From positions 1 through 32,972 of the forward strand of contig DATGWF010000096.1 in the NCBI GenBank assembly GCA_035299585.1: DNA of 32,972 nt. Reading direction: 5' to 3'. This stretch comes from DATGWF01 sp035299585 (GTDB taxonomy: Bacteria; Actinomycetota; Actinomycetes; Actinomycetales; Microbacteriaceae). Shown piece by piece: positions 8,072 through 15,652 of this stretch (position 1 is its first letter; each line of letters begins with the position of its first letter). The notes under the pieces are model-generated. The model saw nothing but the letters and a program-made list of their open reading frames with translations. It was not told where the DNA came from and did no database searches. The translations under genes were made by a program, and so were the position numbers.

Positions 8072-9280
8072 ATGACGTTGCGTACCATCCCGTCGCTCGG
8101 TGATCTCGGCGGCAAGAATGTCGTTCTTCGTTGCGACCTCAATGTTCCGCTCGCGGACGGGGTCATCACCGACGACGGGAGGGTGCGCGCATCACTCCCG
8201 ACCATCGAGGCGCTGCGATCGCAGGGCGCTCGCGTCATCATCGTCTCGCACCTGGGTCGGCCCGATGGAGAGCCCAATCCGAAGTACTCGCTCTCACCGG
8301 TTGCGGCACGACTCGGGGAGTTGCTCGGTACCGAGGTTGGGTTTGCATCCGACACGGTCGGCGAGGCTGCCCGGGCTGCCGTTGCCTCCCTGAACGACGG
8401 CGATGTGCTCGTTCTGGAAAACGTCCGCTTTTCGCCCGCCGAAACCTCGAAGGATGAGGCCGAACGCCAAGCGTTCGCCGAGCGGCTCGCCGCTTTCGCT
8501 GACGCTGTCGTGTCTGACGGATTCGGTGTCGTTCACCGAATGCAGGCGAGCGTGTACGAGCTTCCCGCGCTCCGTCCGAGTGCGGCAGGTTTCCTCATCG
8601 CCGCCGAGCTTGCTGTTCTCGACCGTCTCACGAACGCTCCCGAGCGGCCCTACACGGTCGTTCTCGGCGGTTCCAAGGTCTCCGACAAGCTCGGAGTCAT
8701 CAACCACCTCCTGCCGCGCGTTGACACACTCGTCATTGGTGGCGGCATGGTGTTCACCTTCCTGAAGGCGCTTGGTTACGAGGTGGCTTCGAGCCTGCTG
8801 GAAGTGGACCACGTCGCCACCGCGCACGGTTACCTCGAACAGGCTCGGGAACTCGGTGTCACCGTGGTGCTCCCGACGGACATCGTCGTGGCTTCGCGAT
8901 TCGGTGCCGACGCGGAGGTGGCAGTGACGGCCGCGGACGCCATCGAGAGCGCCTTCGGTTCGACGGGACTGGGTCTCGATATCGGACCCGCGTCCGCCCG
9001 GGCCTTTGCGGACGCGGTGGCGGGGTCTCGGACCGTGTTCTGGAACGGTCCCATGGGCGTGTTTGAGCTCGCGCCGTTTGCCAATGGAACCCGTGCCGTA
9101 GCCGAAGCTCTTACGCGGGTCGACGGACTGAGTGTCGTCGGCGGTGGCGACTCGGCTGCCGCGGTGCGCGTCCTCGGCTTCGCGGACGAGCAGTTTGGTC
9201 ACATTTCGACCGGTGGTGGAGCGAGCCTCGAATTCCTCGAGGGCAAATCGCTCCCCGGATTGGACATTCTCGGATGGTAA
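8072..9280 (+). CDS. pgk: Phosphoglycerate kinase
   Basis: The enzyme transfers phosphate from 1,3-bisphosphoglycerate to ADP, giving 3-phosphoglycerate and ATP. It is 402 residues long, typical for bacteria. Recognisable blocks are the N-terminal VVLRCDLNVPL, the substrate-binding SHLGRPDGE, VLENVRF, SDGFGVVHR, the hinge-region VLGGSKVSDK, the nucleotide-site NGPMGVFE and the C-terminal GGGDSAAA and GGGASLE motifs. No clear Shine-Dalgarno precedes the ATG, which lies only 8 bases after the gap stop, so translation is probably coupled to gap. The last seven bases overlap the tpiA start. Confidence 0.98.
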   Translation: MTLRTIPSLGDLGGKNVVLRCDLNVPLADGVITDDGRVRASLPTIEALRSQGARVIIVSHLGRPDGEPNPKYSLSPVAARLGELLGTEVGFASDTVGEAARAAVASLNDGDVLVLENVRFSPAETSKDEAERQAFAERLAAFADAVVSDGFGVVHRMQASVYELPALRPSAAGFLIAAELAVLDRLTNAPERPYTVVLGGSKVSDKLGVINHLLPRVDTLVIGGGMVFTFLKALGYEVASSLLEVDHVATAHGYLEQARELGVTVVLPTDIVVASRFGADAEVAVTAADAIESAFGSTGLGLDIGPASARAFADAVAGSRTVFWNGPMGVFELAPFANGTRAVAEALTRVDGLSVVGGGDSAAAVRVLGFADEQFGHISTGGGASLEFLEGKSLPGLDILGW

Positions 9281-10059
9281 ATCGTCAGGCCCTGATCGCG
9301 GGCAACTGGAAAATGAACCTCGACCACCTGCAGGCAATCGCCACCGTGCAAAAGCTCGCCTGGACGCTCGACGAGGCAAAGCACAACTACGCCGAGGTCG
9401 AGGTCGCGGTGTTCCCGCCCTTCACCGATTTGCGTTCGGTGCAGACCCTCGTGTCGGCCGACAAGCTCAAGATCGCCTACGGCGCTCAGGATGTCTCCGC
9501 CGCTGATTCCGGCGCGTACACGGGAGAGATCTCCGGCGCCTTCCTCAAGGCCCTCGACGCACGATTCGTCATCATCGGTCACTCGGAGCGCCGAACGATG
9601 CACAACGAGAGTGACGAACTCATCAACGCCAAAGTCAAGGCCGCACTCAAGCACGGTCTCGTCCCGGTACTGTGCGTTGGCGAAACAGCGGAAGACCTTG
9701 AAACGCACGGCGCGAGCGCGGTACCCGTCGCCCAGCTCCGTGCGAACCTCGCCGACGTCCCAGCCGACGCGGACATCGTTGTCGCCTACGAACCGGTGTG
9801 GGCGATTGGCTCCGGTCAGGCAGCCACTCCTGAGCAGGCCGGGGAGGTCGCGAACGCCCTTCGCGAGACCCTCGCCGAGGTGCTCTCGCCGGAAACCGCA
9901 GAGCGCACCCGGATTCTGTATGGCGGTTCGGTCAAGTCAAGCAATATCGCCGCCTTTATGAAGCAGCCGGACGTGGATGGTGCGCTCGTTGGCGGTGCGA
10001 GCCTCGATGCTGAAGAGTTCGCGAAGATTGCTCGATTCCCCGCGCACGTGACCTTCTAG
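9274..10059 (+). CDS. tpiA: Triosephosphate isomerase
   Basis: The enzyme interconverts dihydroxyacetone phosphate and glyceraldehyde 3-phosphate. It is a 261-residue TIM barrel with GNWKMN (Lys13), the electrophile His103 in IIGHSERR, the catalytic base Glu173 in AYEPVWAIGSG and the phosphate-gripping YGGSVKSSN. The chosen ATG lies inside the last codons of pgk (ATGGTAA, a 7-base overlap), and no later start would keep the GNWKMN block at its normal distance from the N-terminus. The overlap suggests reinitiation and balanced output of the two enzymes. Confidence 0.98.
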   Translation: MVNRQALIAGNWKMNLDHLQAIATVQKLAWTLDEAKHNYAEVEVAVFPPFTDLRSVQTLVSADKLKIAYGAQDVSAADSGAYTGEISGAFLKALDARFVIIGHSERRTMHNESDELINAKVKAALKHGLVPVLCVGETAEDLETHGASAVPVAQLRANLADVPADADIVVAYEPVWAIGSGQAATPEQAGEVANALRETLAEVLSPETAERTRILYGGSVKSSNIAAFMKQPDVDGALVGGASLDAEEFAKIARFPAHVTF

Positions 10060-10067
10060 GTCCTCGA

Positions 10068-10092
10068 TATACTGTCTGACGGCCCGCGGGCC
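10068..10092 (+). promoter_or_regulatory. Possible secG-rbpA promoter -10 with palindrome
   Basis: TATACT at 10068-10073 is a good match to an actinobacterial -10 hexamer, but no -35 at correct spacing stands out (GTGACC at 10048-10053 leaves only 14 bases). Eight bases downstream lies the perfect 12-base palindrome GGCCCGCGGGCC (10081-10092), around the expected transcription start. It could be an operator or simply form a 5' hairpin. Promoter role inferred. Confidence 0.35.
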
Positions 10093-10109
10093 GCGACGAA
10101 AGGAACACC

Positions 10110-10361
10110 GTGGAGATTCTCCAGGTCATTTTGCAGGTGCTGTTGGGCCTCACGAGCTTGCTCCTGACGCTTCTGATCCTCCTGCACAAAGGTCGCGGTG
10201 GCGGTCTGTCAGACATGTTCGGCGGCGGCGTGACGAGCAGCCTGGGTGCCTCTGGCGTCGCGGAGCGCAACCTCAACCGCATCACCGTCATCCTCGGACT
10301 GGTCTGGATTACCTGCATCGTTGCGCTCGGACTCCTCACCAAGTTCGGTGTGGGGGTCTAA
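10110..10361 (+). CDS. secG: Preprotein translocase subunit SecG
   Basis: SecG is the small accessory membrane subunit of the SecYEG export channel. The GTG start follows AAAGGAA at 10099-10105. The 83-residue product has two hydrophobic segments (about residues 3-24 and 53-77), separated by the typical glycine-rich cytoplasmic loop with HKGRGGGLSDMFGGG. That loop is the diagnostic feature of the family. It lies 50 bases after tpiA and 2 bases before rbpA, the same neighbourhood as in many actinobacteria, where secG follows the gap-pgk-tpiA cluster. It may share the TATACT promoter noted just upstream or be read through from tpiA. Confidence 0.96.
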   Translation: MEILQVILQVLLGLTSLLLTLLILLHKGRGGGLSDMFGGGVTSSLGASGVAERNLNRITVILGLVWITCIVALGLLTKFGVGV

Positions 10362-10363
10362 GG

Positions 10364-10726
10364 GTGGTTTCTGGAAATAGTGCCATTCGTGGCTCGCGCG
10401 TGGGCGCTGGGCCGATGGGCGAGCAGGATCACGGCTACCACGCGGACCGCATTGCGGTGAGCTATTGGGACGCCATGGGCAACGAGACGGTCCGCTATTT
10501 CGCAGCGAACCTGCCCGAGGACGAAATCCCGGAGCAGATCGATTCTCCGCACACTGGCCTCCCAGCCGGCCGAGACAAGGACAATCCACCGATGGTGGCA
10601 AAGCTCGAGCCGTACAAGACGCACCTGGCATACGTCAAGGAGCGCCGGACCGAGGCGGAAGCCGAGCAGATTCTCGAGGACGCGCTTCAGGCGTTGCGGG
10701 TCCGTCGAGGCGAAGTCTCGGCCTAA
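10364..10726 (+). CDS. rbpA: RNA polymerase-binding protein RbpA
   Basis: RbpA is an actinobacterial transcription factor that binds RNA polymerase and the principal sigma factor and stabilises the open promoter complex. The 120-residue product begins with a short tail containing AIRGSRVGAG (compare LRGSRLGA in mycobacterial RbpA), followed by the core domain and, after a basic linker with KLEPYKTHLAYV, the C-terminal sigma-interaction helices KERRTEAEAEQILEDALQ. The EIP motif of the core is kept, but the protein has no cysteine, so the zinc site seen in Streptomyces RbpA is missing, as in the M. tuberculosis type. The GTG start is 2 bases after the secG stop and lacks a clear ribosome binding site; a later ATG (residue 18) would remove the conserved RGSR block. 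Confidence 0.93.
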   Translation: MVSGNSAIRGSRVGAGPMGEQDHGYHADRIAVSYWDAMGNETVRYFAANLPEDEIPEQIDSPHTGLPAGRDKDNPPMVAKLEPYKTHLAYVKERRTEAEAEQILEDALQALRVRRGEVSA

Positions 10727-10736
10727 GTTCCGCCCG

Positions 10737-10762
10737 AGCAATCCGAGGTCAGCTCAGTTGCT
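10737..10762. terminator. Inverted repeat between convergent rbpA and pgl
   Basis: AGCAA (10737-10741) can pair with TTGCT (10758-10762), and inside it GAG (10745-10747) with CTC (10753-10755), giving an interrupted hairpin in the 60-base gap between two convergent genes. There is no T-tract on either strand. It is the only dyad I find that could serve as a shared terminator; weak evidence. Confidence 0.25.
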
Positions 10763-10786
10763 GCCGCGCGTCACCCCGACGGCGGG

Positions 10787-11578
10787 CTAATCGCGACCGA
10801 CCCGGTCGCCGATGCCGAATCGGAGTGTGACGTTGGCCGGCACGGCTGAGGCTGCTGCCTGGTCGGCAAAGTACACCGTTTCAACACGTCCCTTGATGCC
10901 CGCGGCGGGAACCTCGACACGTGAGGCGCCGGCGAGAGCCAGCCCGAGTGCGCTCGCTTTGTCGGCTCCGCTCAGCATGAGCCACACGTGAGCGGCGCTG
11001 TTGATGACCGGGCGAGTGATGCTCACCCGCTCAGACGGTGGCTTCGGGGAGTCCGTGACGGCAATGACGGGAACGTCGGTGACCTCGATGCCCGTTCGGT
11101 GGGGGAAAAGTGAGGCGATGTGTCCGTCCGGGCCGACGCCGAGGAAGACCAGAGCAAACTCGGGGTGGCCCCAATTGGGGTCTGTTTCGAATCGAGCCAG
11201 CTCGTTCCGATAGCGCGCCGCTGCCTCGTCGATGTCGATTCCCTGATCTGGTGCGGCGACACGGTGGATGTTGCCGGCGGGAATGCTGATGTGGTTGAGC
11301 AGGCACTGGTCGGCGAGCTCGTCGTTGCGTTCTGAATCGCCCGCAGGGAGCCAGCGTTCGTCGCCCCACCACAGATGGATACGATCCCAGTCGATGGCTT
11401 CTTCGGGCAGCGCGGCGAGTGCGCGCATGCTCGCCGCGCCACTCCGGCCCCCGGTCAAGGCGACATGCATCGGGCCGTCGTGCGAGGCGAGCCAAGACGA
11501 GCAGAGATCCGCGAAGGAGGCGGCCACACCGGCGGCCATGGCATCGACGTCCGGCCAGACGAGCACCCGCCGCGTCAT
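10787..11578 (-). CDS. pgl: 6-phosphogluconolactonase
   Basis: The enzyme hydrolyses 6-phosphogluconolactone, the product of Zwf, to 6-phosphogluconate in the oxidative pentose phosphate pathway. The 263-residue protein is of the DevB/SOL type: VALTGGRSG near the N-terminus, HLWWGDERWLP, the signature GVGPDGHIASLFP and the C-terminal ERVSITRPVINSA. It is the last gene of the tkt-tal-pgi-zwf-opcA-pgl operon, and its ATG overlaps the opcA stop by four bases (ATGA, 11575-11578). Being next to zwf and opcA fits consecutive steps in one pathway. It is read convergently with rbpA. Confidence 0.97.
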   Translation of the reverse strand: MTRRVLVWPDVDAMAAGVAASFADLCSSWLASHDGPMHVALTGGRSGAASMRALAALPEEAIDWDRIHLWWGDERWLPAGDSERNDELADQCLLNHISIPAGNIHRVAAPDQGIDIDEAAARYRNELARFETDPNWGHPEFALVFLGVGPDGHIASLFPHRTGIEVTDVPVIAVTDSPKPPSERVSITRPVINSAAHVWLMLSGADKASALGLALAGASRVEVPAAGIKGRVETVYFADQAAASAVPANVTLRFGIGDRVGRD

Positions 11579-12516
11579 AGCTCGACCAGCTTGACGCCGT
11601 CACGGATAACTCGGCCAAACGTCGTATCCGGTCCGAGACGGCGCAGTTCGTCTGCGAGGCAGTCCCTGAGGCTTCGTCGATGCAAAGCGATTCGGTGCTC
11701 TGGTTGGCCGGGCTGAAGGAGCCGGGCCGTCGTCGGCTGATCACGGTGCAGCATGATTTCTCCGCCGGAACGCTGTATCGCTACCCGCGAAATGCCGCCA
11801 AGCTGTGCCTCCACGGGGTCGAGCTGGCATTCGACCGGTGCGTCCAATTGCAATGCGAGCCAGGCGGCCATCATGACGGTCGCCGGGGAGTCCAACGCTC
11901 CCGCTACCGTCGCGCCCAGGATGGGTTCGAATGGCGGTTGGTCGAGCGTGGCGGCAAGTTGGGCGCGCCAGAGGGTGAGTCGCGTCCAGGCAAAATCGGT
12001 GTCACCCGGTCGGTAGCTCGCGGAGAGCGCGCGAAGGGCCGCGATCGGGTCGGTCTGCGTAGCGACGTCGGTGATCCGCCGCTGCGCGATGCGTCCTAAT
12101 GGACTTTCGGCCGGGACCGTCGGCGCGTCTTCAGGCCACCACACGACAACCGGCGCATCCGGAAGGAGGAGGCCGGTAACCAGGCTCTCCTCGGTGCGCG
12201 CGAGCGGGCCCCAGGCTCGTAAGACGATGACTTCCGAGGCTCCGGCGTCGCCGCCGACACGGATTTCCGCGTCGAGTCTCGCGGACGCGGGGGCGCCGTC
12301 GCGGAGTTCGGAGGCCGCAACGACAATGAGTCGCATCGGGTGCTCGCGCGACGCGTCGTTCGCCGCAGCGATTGCCGCCTCAGCGGCCGACTCGGACGTC
12401 GTCGAGATGATGAGCGTGAGCACCCGGCCGAGAGCGACCGCGCCGCCTTCTTCGCGAACGCGAATGAGGGCCTTTGAAATAGCGCTCACCGTCGTGTCGG
12501 GCAGGTCAACAATCAC
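11575..12516 (-). CDS. opcA: Glucose-6-phosphate dehydrogenase assembly protein OpcA
   Basis: OpcA is an accessory protein required for active glucose-6-phosphate dehydrogenase in cyanobacteria and actinobacteria. I place the start at the GTG at 12516, which follows a perfect GGAGG (12522-12526) by 5 bases and gives 313 residues beginning VIVDLPDTTVSAISKAL, the normal opening of actinobacterial OpcA. The longer open frame from 12648 would run inside zwf. Conserved blocks include RVLTLII near the N-terminus, the LPDAPVVVWWPEDAP stretch and TDFAWTRLTLWRA. It overlaps zwf by four bases (GTGA) upstream and pgl by four bases (ATGA) downstream, consistent with the stoichiometric pairing of OpcA and Zwf. 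Confidence 0.95.
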   Translation of the reverse strand: MIVDLPDTTVSAISKALIRVREEGGAVALGRVLTLIISTTSESAAEAAIAAANDASREHPMRLIVVAASELRDGAPASARLDAEIRVGGDAGASEVIVLRAWGPLARTEESLVTGLLLPDAPVVVWWPEDAPTVPAESPLGRIAQRRITDVATQTDPIAALRALSASYRPGDTDFAWTRLTLWRAQLAATLDQPPFEPILGATVAGALDSPATVMMAAWLALQLDAPVECQLDPVEAQLGGISRVAIQRSGGEIMLHRDQPTTARLLQPGQPEHRIALHRRSLRDCLADELRRLGPDTTFGRVIRDGVKLVEL

Positions 12517-14051
12517 GGTCGCCTCCAGCTGCGTCCATCGCGCTCCATCAGGGTGTCGGCAGACGCGGGGCCCCAGCTCCCCGGCGGATAGCTTTCCGGC
12601 TGTCCCTGCGTTTCCCAGAACCGTTCGATCGGGTCGAGAATCTTCCATGACAGCTCGACCTCTTCCTGGCGGGGGAAGAGCGGCGGTTCGCCGAGCAAGA
12701 CATCCAGGATGAGGCGCTCGTAGGCTTCCGGACTCGCCTCGGTGAACGCGTGGCCGTAACCGAAGTCCATCGTGACGTCCCGGACTTGCATGCCGGCGCC
12801 CGGCACCTTCGATCCGAACCGGATGGTGACGCCTTCGTCGGGCTGAACGCGGATGACGAGTGCATTCTGGCCGAGTTGGTCGGTCTGCGACTGCTCGAAC
12901 AGCTGTTGCGGTGCCCGTTTGAAGACCACGGCAATCTCCGTGACGCGTCGCCCGAGGCGCTTCCCGGCGCGCAGGTAGAAGGGCACACCCTTCCAGCGCT
13001 CGGCGTTGATTTCGAGCTTCATCGCCGCGTAGGTTTCGGTCTGCGAATCAGGATTCATGCCCTCTTCGTCGAGGAAGCCCGGCACGAGTTCGCCACCTTG
13101 CCAGCCGCCGCCGTACTGGCCGCGAGCGGTCGCTGCACCGAGATCCTCAGGCAGACGTACGGCGGCGAGGACCTTCTCCTTCTCGGCGCGCAAATCGCGC
13201 GCATCGAACGAGCGGGGCTCCTCCATGGCGGTCAGGGCGAGGAGTTGCAGCAGGTGGTTTTGGATGACATCTCGCGCTGCACCGATGCCGTCGTAATAAC
13301 CAGCACGGCCGCCCACGCCGATGTCCTCGGCCATGGTGATTTGCACGTGGTCGACGTACTCGGCGTTCCACAGCGGCTCATAGAGGCGGTTCGCGAACCT
13401 CAGCGCGAGAATGTTCTGGACGGTTTCCTTCCCGAGGTAGTGGTCGATGCGGAAGACCGAGTCCGGAGGGAACACCGAGGCGACGACGTCGTTGAGTTCG
13501 ATCGCGGTTTCGAGGTCGCTACCGAACGGCTTTTCAATGACCACTCGCCGCCAGACATCGGCGTGTGCATCCGCGAGTCCGCTGCGCTTGAGCTGGGCGA
13601 CAACGAGCGGGAAGGACTTCGGCGGAATCGAGAGATAGAACGCATGGTTGCCCATTGTGCCGCGAACCTCGTCGAGCTCTTCGACGGTCGCGCGCAGCCG
13701 GTCGAAGGCCGAATCGTCGTCGAAATCCCCGGGAACGAACCGGATACCCTGAGCGAGATGAGCCCAGACGTCCTCACGAAACTCGGTTCGGGCGTATTGC
13801 TTCACCGAGTCGTGAACGACCTGCATGAAGTCTTCGTGTTCCCAGTCGCGCCTGGCGAAGCCGACGAGTGCGAACCCCGGGGGGAGGAGCCCACGATTGG
13901 CGAGGTCGTACACCGCTGGCATGAGCTTTTTCCGGGAGAGGTCGCCGGTGACGCCGAAGAGGATGAGTCCGCACGGCCCGGCAATGCGATTCAAGCGGAA
14001 GTCGTCCGCCGCGCGCAGCGGATTCGATCGGCGAGTCACTTCGGTGTTCAT
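12513..14051 (-). CDS. zwf: Glucose-6-phosphate 1-dehydrogenase
   Basis: Zwf oxidises glucose 6-phosphate to 6-phosphogluconolactone and is the entry point of the oxidative pentose phosphate pathway. The ATG at 14051 gives 512 residues, the standard length; a longer open frame to 14303 would lie entirely within pgi. The N-terminal nucleotide-binding motif is FGVTGDLSRKK (32-42), and the substrate site has EKPFGSDLETA and the signature RIDHYLGKE with His204. The C-terminal domain has PFYLRAGKRL. Its start overlaps the pgi stop (ATGA) and its stop overlaps the opcA start (GTGA). The pairing with opcA indicates the OpcA-dependent actinobacterial/cyanobacterial type. Confidence 0.98.
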   Translation of the reverse strand: MNTEVTRRSNPLRAADDFRLNRIAGPCGLILFGVTGDLSRKKLMPAVYDLANRGLLPPGFALVGFARRDWEHEDFMQVVHDSVKQYARTEFREDVWAHLAQGIRFVPGDFDDDSAFDRLRATVEELDEVRGTMGNHAFYLSIPPKSFPLVVAQLKRSGLADAHADVWRRVVIEKPFGSDLETAIELNDVVASVFPPDSVFRIDHYLGKETVQNILALRFANRLYEPLWNAEYVDHVQITMAEDIGVGGRAGYYDGIGAARDVIQNHLLQLLALTAMEEPRSFDARDLRAEKEKVLAAVRLPEDLGAATARGQYGGGWQGGELVPGFLDEEGMNPDSQTETYAAMKLEINAERWKGVPFYLRAGKRLGRRVTEIAVVFKRAPQQLFEQSQTDQLGQNALVIRVQPDEGVTIRFGSKVPGAGMQVRDVTMDFGYGHAFTEASPEAYERLILDVLLGEPPLFPRQEEVELSWKILDPIERFWETQGQPESYPPGSWGPASADTLMERDGRSWRRP

Positions 14052-15652
14052 CCGGCGATGCCGAGGAGAACCGGAATCTGTGCAGCGGCGTCGGTGAGGG
14101 TCAACGACAAGACCGGTCGGCCGTGCTCGGTGAGGACAGCGGCGTCGCCGATGGCTTGCGCGGTGATGAGCTCTCCGAAGCCGAACGCTCGTCCCGGAAT
14201 CGGGAGGTCTTCCCCGACTCGCTCGGTGATCTGAAGGAAGACGCCCTGGGCCGGTCCGCCCTTGTGGTACTGACCGGTCGAGTGCAAGAAGCGCGGTCCC
14301 CAACCGAAGGTGACCGGTCGACCGCTCCGCGCGGCGAGGCGATCGCGCAACGACTCGAGCTGGGTCCAGCGACCCCGGTCGAGGTAGGCCTGGATCGAGA
14401 GGTACCCGTCCGCCGGAAGTTCCTCGAGCAGGACCTCAATCGCGGACTCGAGGTCGCTTGCCGCGCCAATCACGTGGGCTGAGCCGCGCACCTCGATTCC
14501 ACCGCTCACGAAAGCCGCTGGAGCAGGCGCCGGAGTGGCTTCGAGCAGCGCACGAGCCGCCACCTTGGCCGACTCGACGTCAGGCTGGTCGAAGGGATTC
14601 ACCCCGAGGATGCGACCCGCTACGGCCGTGGCATACTGCCACAGCAGGAACTGTGCGCCGAGCGTCCCGGAAATCCGAATCTCGTCGCTGCCGTCCGTGC
14701 GCGTGAGGTGGCTTCCGGCATCGTCAACCAGTCGAACGACCTGGACGTCGCTCGCGCGCTGCGCCAGCTCGGGCGCTCCCGGACGGGCGACAACCGGAAG
14801 GACACCTCGGCCATGCTTGCCGAGCGACTCGGCGACGAGCTGCTCCGCCCAGTCGGCGAACCCAACCGTGTGGGTTCCGTCTGCAACAACGAGCAGCTTG
14901 TCTCGGAGCGGAACGCTCCCGGCGATGGCTGCTCCCAGGATGAGTCCCGGGTTGTCTTCGCGGTCGATGGCGAGTTGCAGTTCGAGTGCCTCCGCCTCTC
15001 GAAGAAGCTCCTCAATGTCGGCCCCCGCCAGTCCCGACGGAACCAGGCCGAAAGCGGTGAGCGCCGAGTAGCGACCGCCGACGTTCGGATCTGCGTTGAA
15101 CACGCGGTACCCGTCGGCACGGGCTGACTCGTCGAGCGGCGATCCCGGGTCGGTGACAACCACGATGTGGGCGGCCGCCTCGAGTCCTGCCGCGGTGAAG
15201 GCCTCCGCCCAGACGCGCTTGTGGCTGTCCGTTTCGACGGTCGAACCGGACTTCGACGACACGACAACGACGGTCGAGGCGAGTTCGCCCTCGAGCGCGC
15301 TCCGGACCTGGTTCGGATCGGTCGAGTCGAGCACGATTAGCGGGACGCGTGCCGTTCCAGTGATGACCTCGGGCGCGAGCGACGATCCGCCCATGCCACA
15401 GAGCACGACGCGGCTGATACCACGAGCGTGCAGTTCGGAGCGCAGTGCCGCAATCTCGGCGAGAAGCGGCTGCGACGTCGCCACCGCGCTCGTCCATCCG
15501 AGTCGCTTTGCGGCCTCCGATTCGGCGTCGGCACCCCAGAGACCGGCGTCGCCGGCGGTAATGCGCGACGCAACGAGTTCTTCGACGAGGGCCGGGACAA
15601 GCCGGCTGACGGCCTCCGCGGATGAGCCAGAAACGCTCAGTCTGACGCTCAT
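14048..15652 (-). CDS. pgi: Glucose-6-phosphate isomerase
   Basis: The enzyme interconverts glucose 6-phosphate and fructose 6-phosphate, so it links glycolysis with both branches of the pentose phosphate pathway. The 534-residue protein has the SIS-type sugar-phosphate folds: VVLCGMGGSSLAPEV near the N-terminal third and VVSSKSGSTVETDSH after it. It is a divergent actinobacterial form rather than the E. coli-like one, and I do not see the classic C-terminal PGI signature clearly. It overlaps tal upstream and zwf downstream by four bases each. In many actinobacteria outside this group tal is followed directly by zwf; here pgi is embedded between them, which lets non-oxidative products be recycled to glucose 6-phosphate within one operon. 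Confidence 0.93.
   Translation of the reverse strand: MSVRLSVSGSSAEAVSRLVPALVEELVASRITAGDAGLWGADAESEAAKRLGWTSAVATSQPLLAEIAALRSELHARGISRVVLCGMGGSSLAPEVITGTARVPLIVLDSTDPNQVRSALEGELASTVVVVSSKSGSTVETDSHKRVWAEAFTAAGLEAAAHIVVVTDPGSPLDESARADGYRVFNADPNVGGRYSALTAFGLVPSGLAGADIEELLREAEALELQLAIDREDNPGLILGAAIAGSVPLRDKLLVVADGTHTVGFADWAEQLVAESLGKHGRGVLPVVARPGAPELAQRASDVQVVRLVDDAGSHLTRTDGSDEIRISGTLGAQFLLWQYATAVAGRILGVNPFDQPDVESAKVAARALLEATPAPAPAAFVSGGIEVRGSAHVIGAASDLESAIEVLLEELPADGYLSIQAYLDRGRWTQLESLRDRLAARSGRPVTFGWGPRFLHSTGQYHKGGPAQGVFLQITERVGEDLPIPGRAFGFGELITAQAIGDAAVLTEHGRPVLSLTLTDAAAQIPVLLGIAG

Noticed and set aside
12517..12648. Longer opcA start inside zwf
   Set aside because: GGAGG before the GTG at 12516 and the 4-base overlap with zwf fix the start.
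12750..14234. A 494-codon plus-strand open frame over zwf
   Set aside because: Mirror frame of zwf with no family motif; extends across the zwf/pgi overlap.
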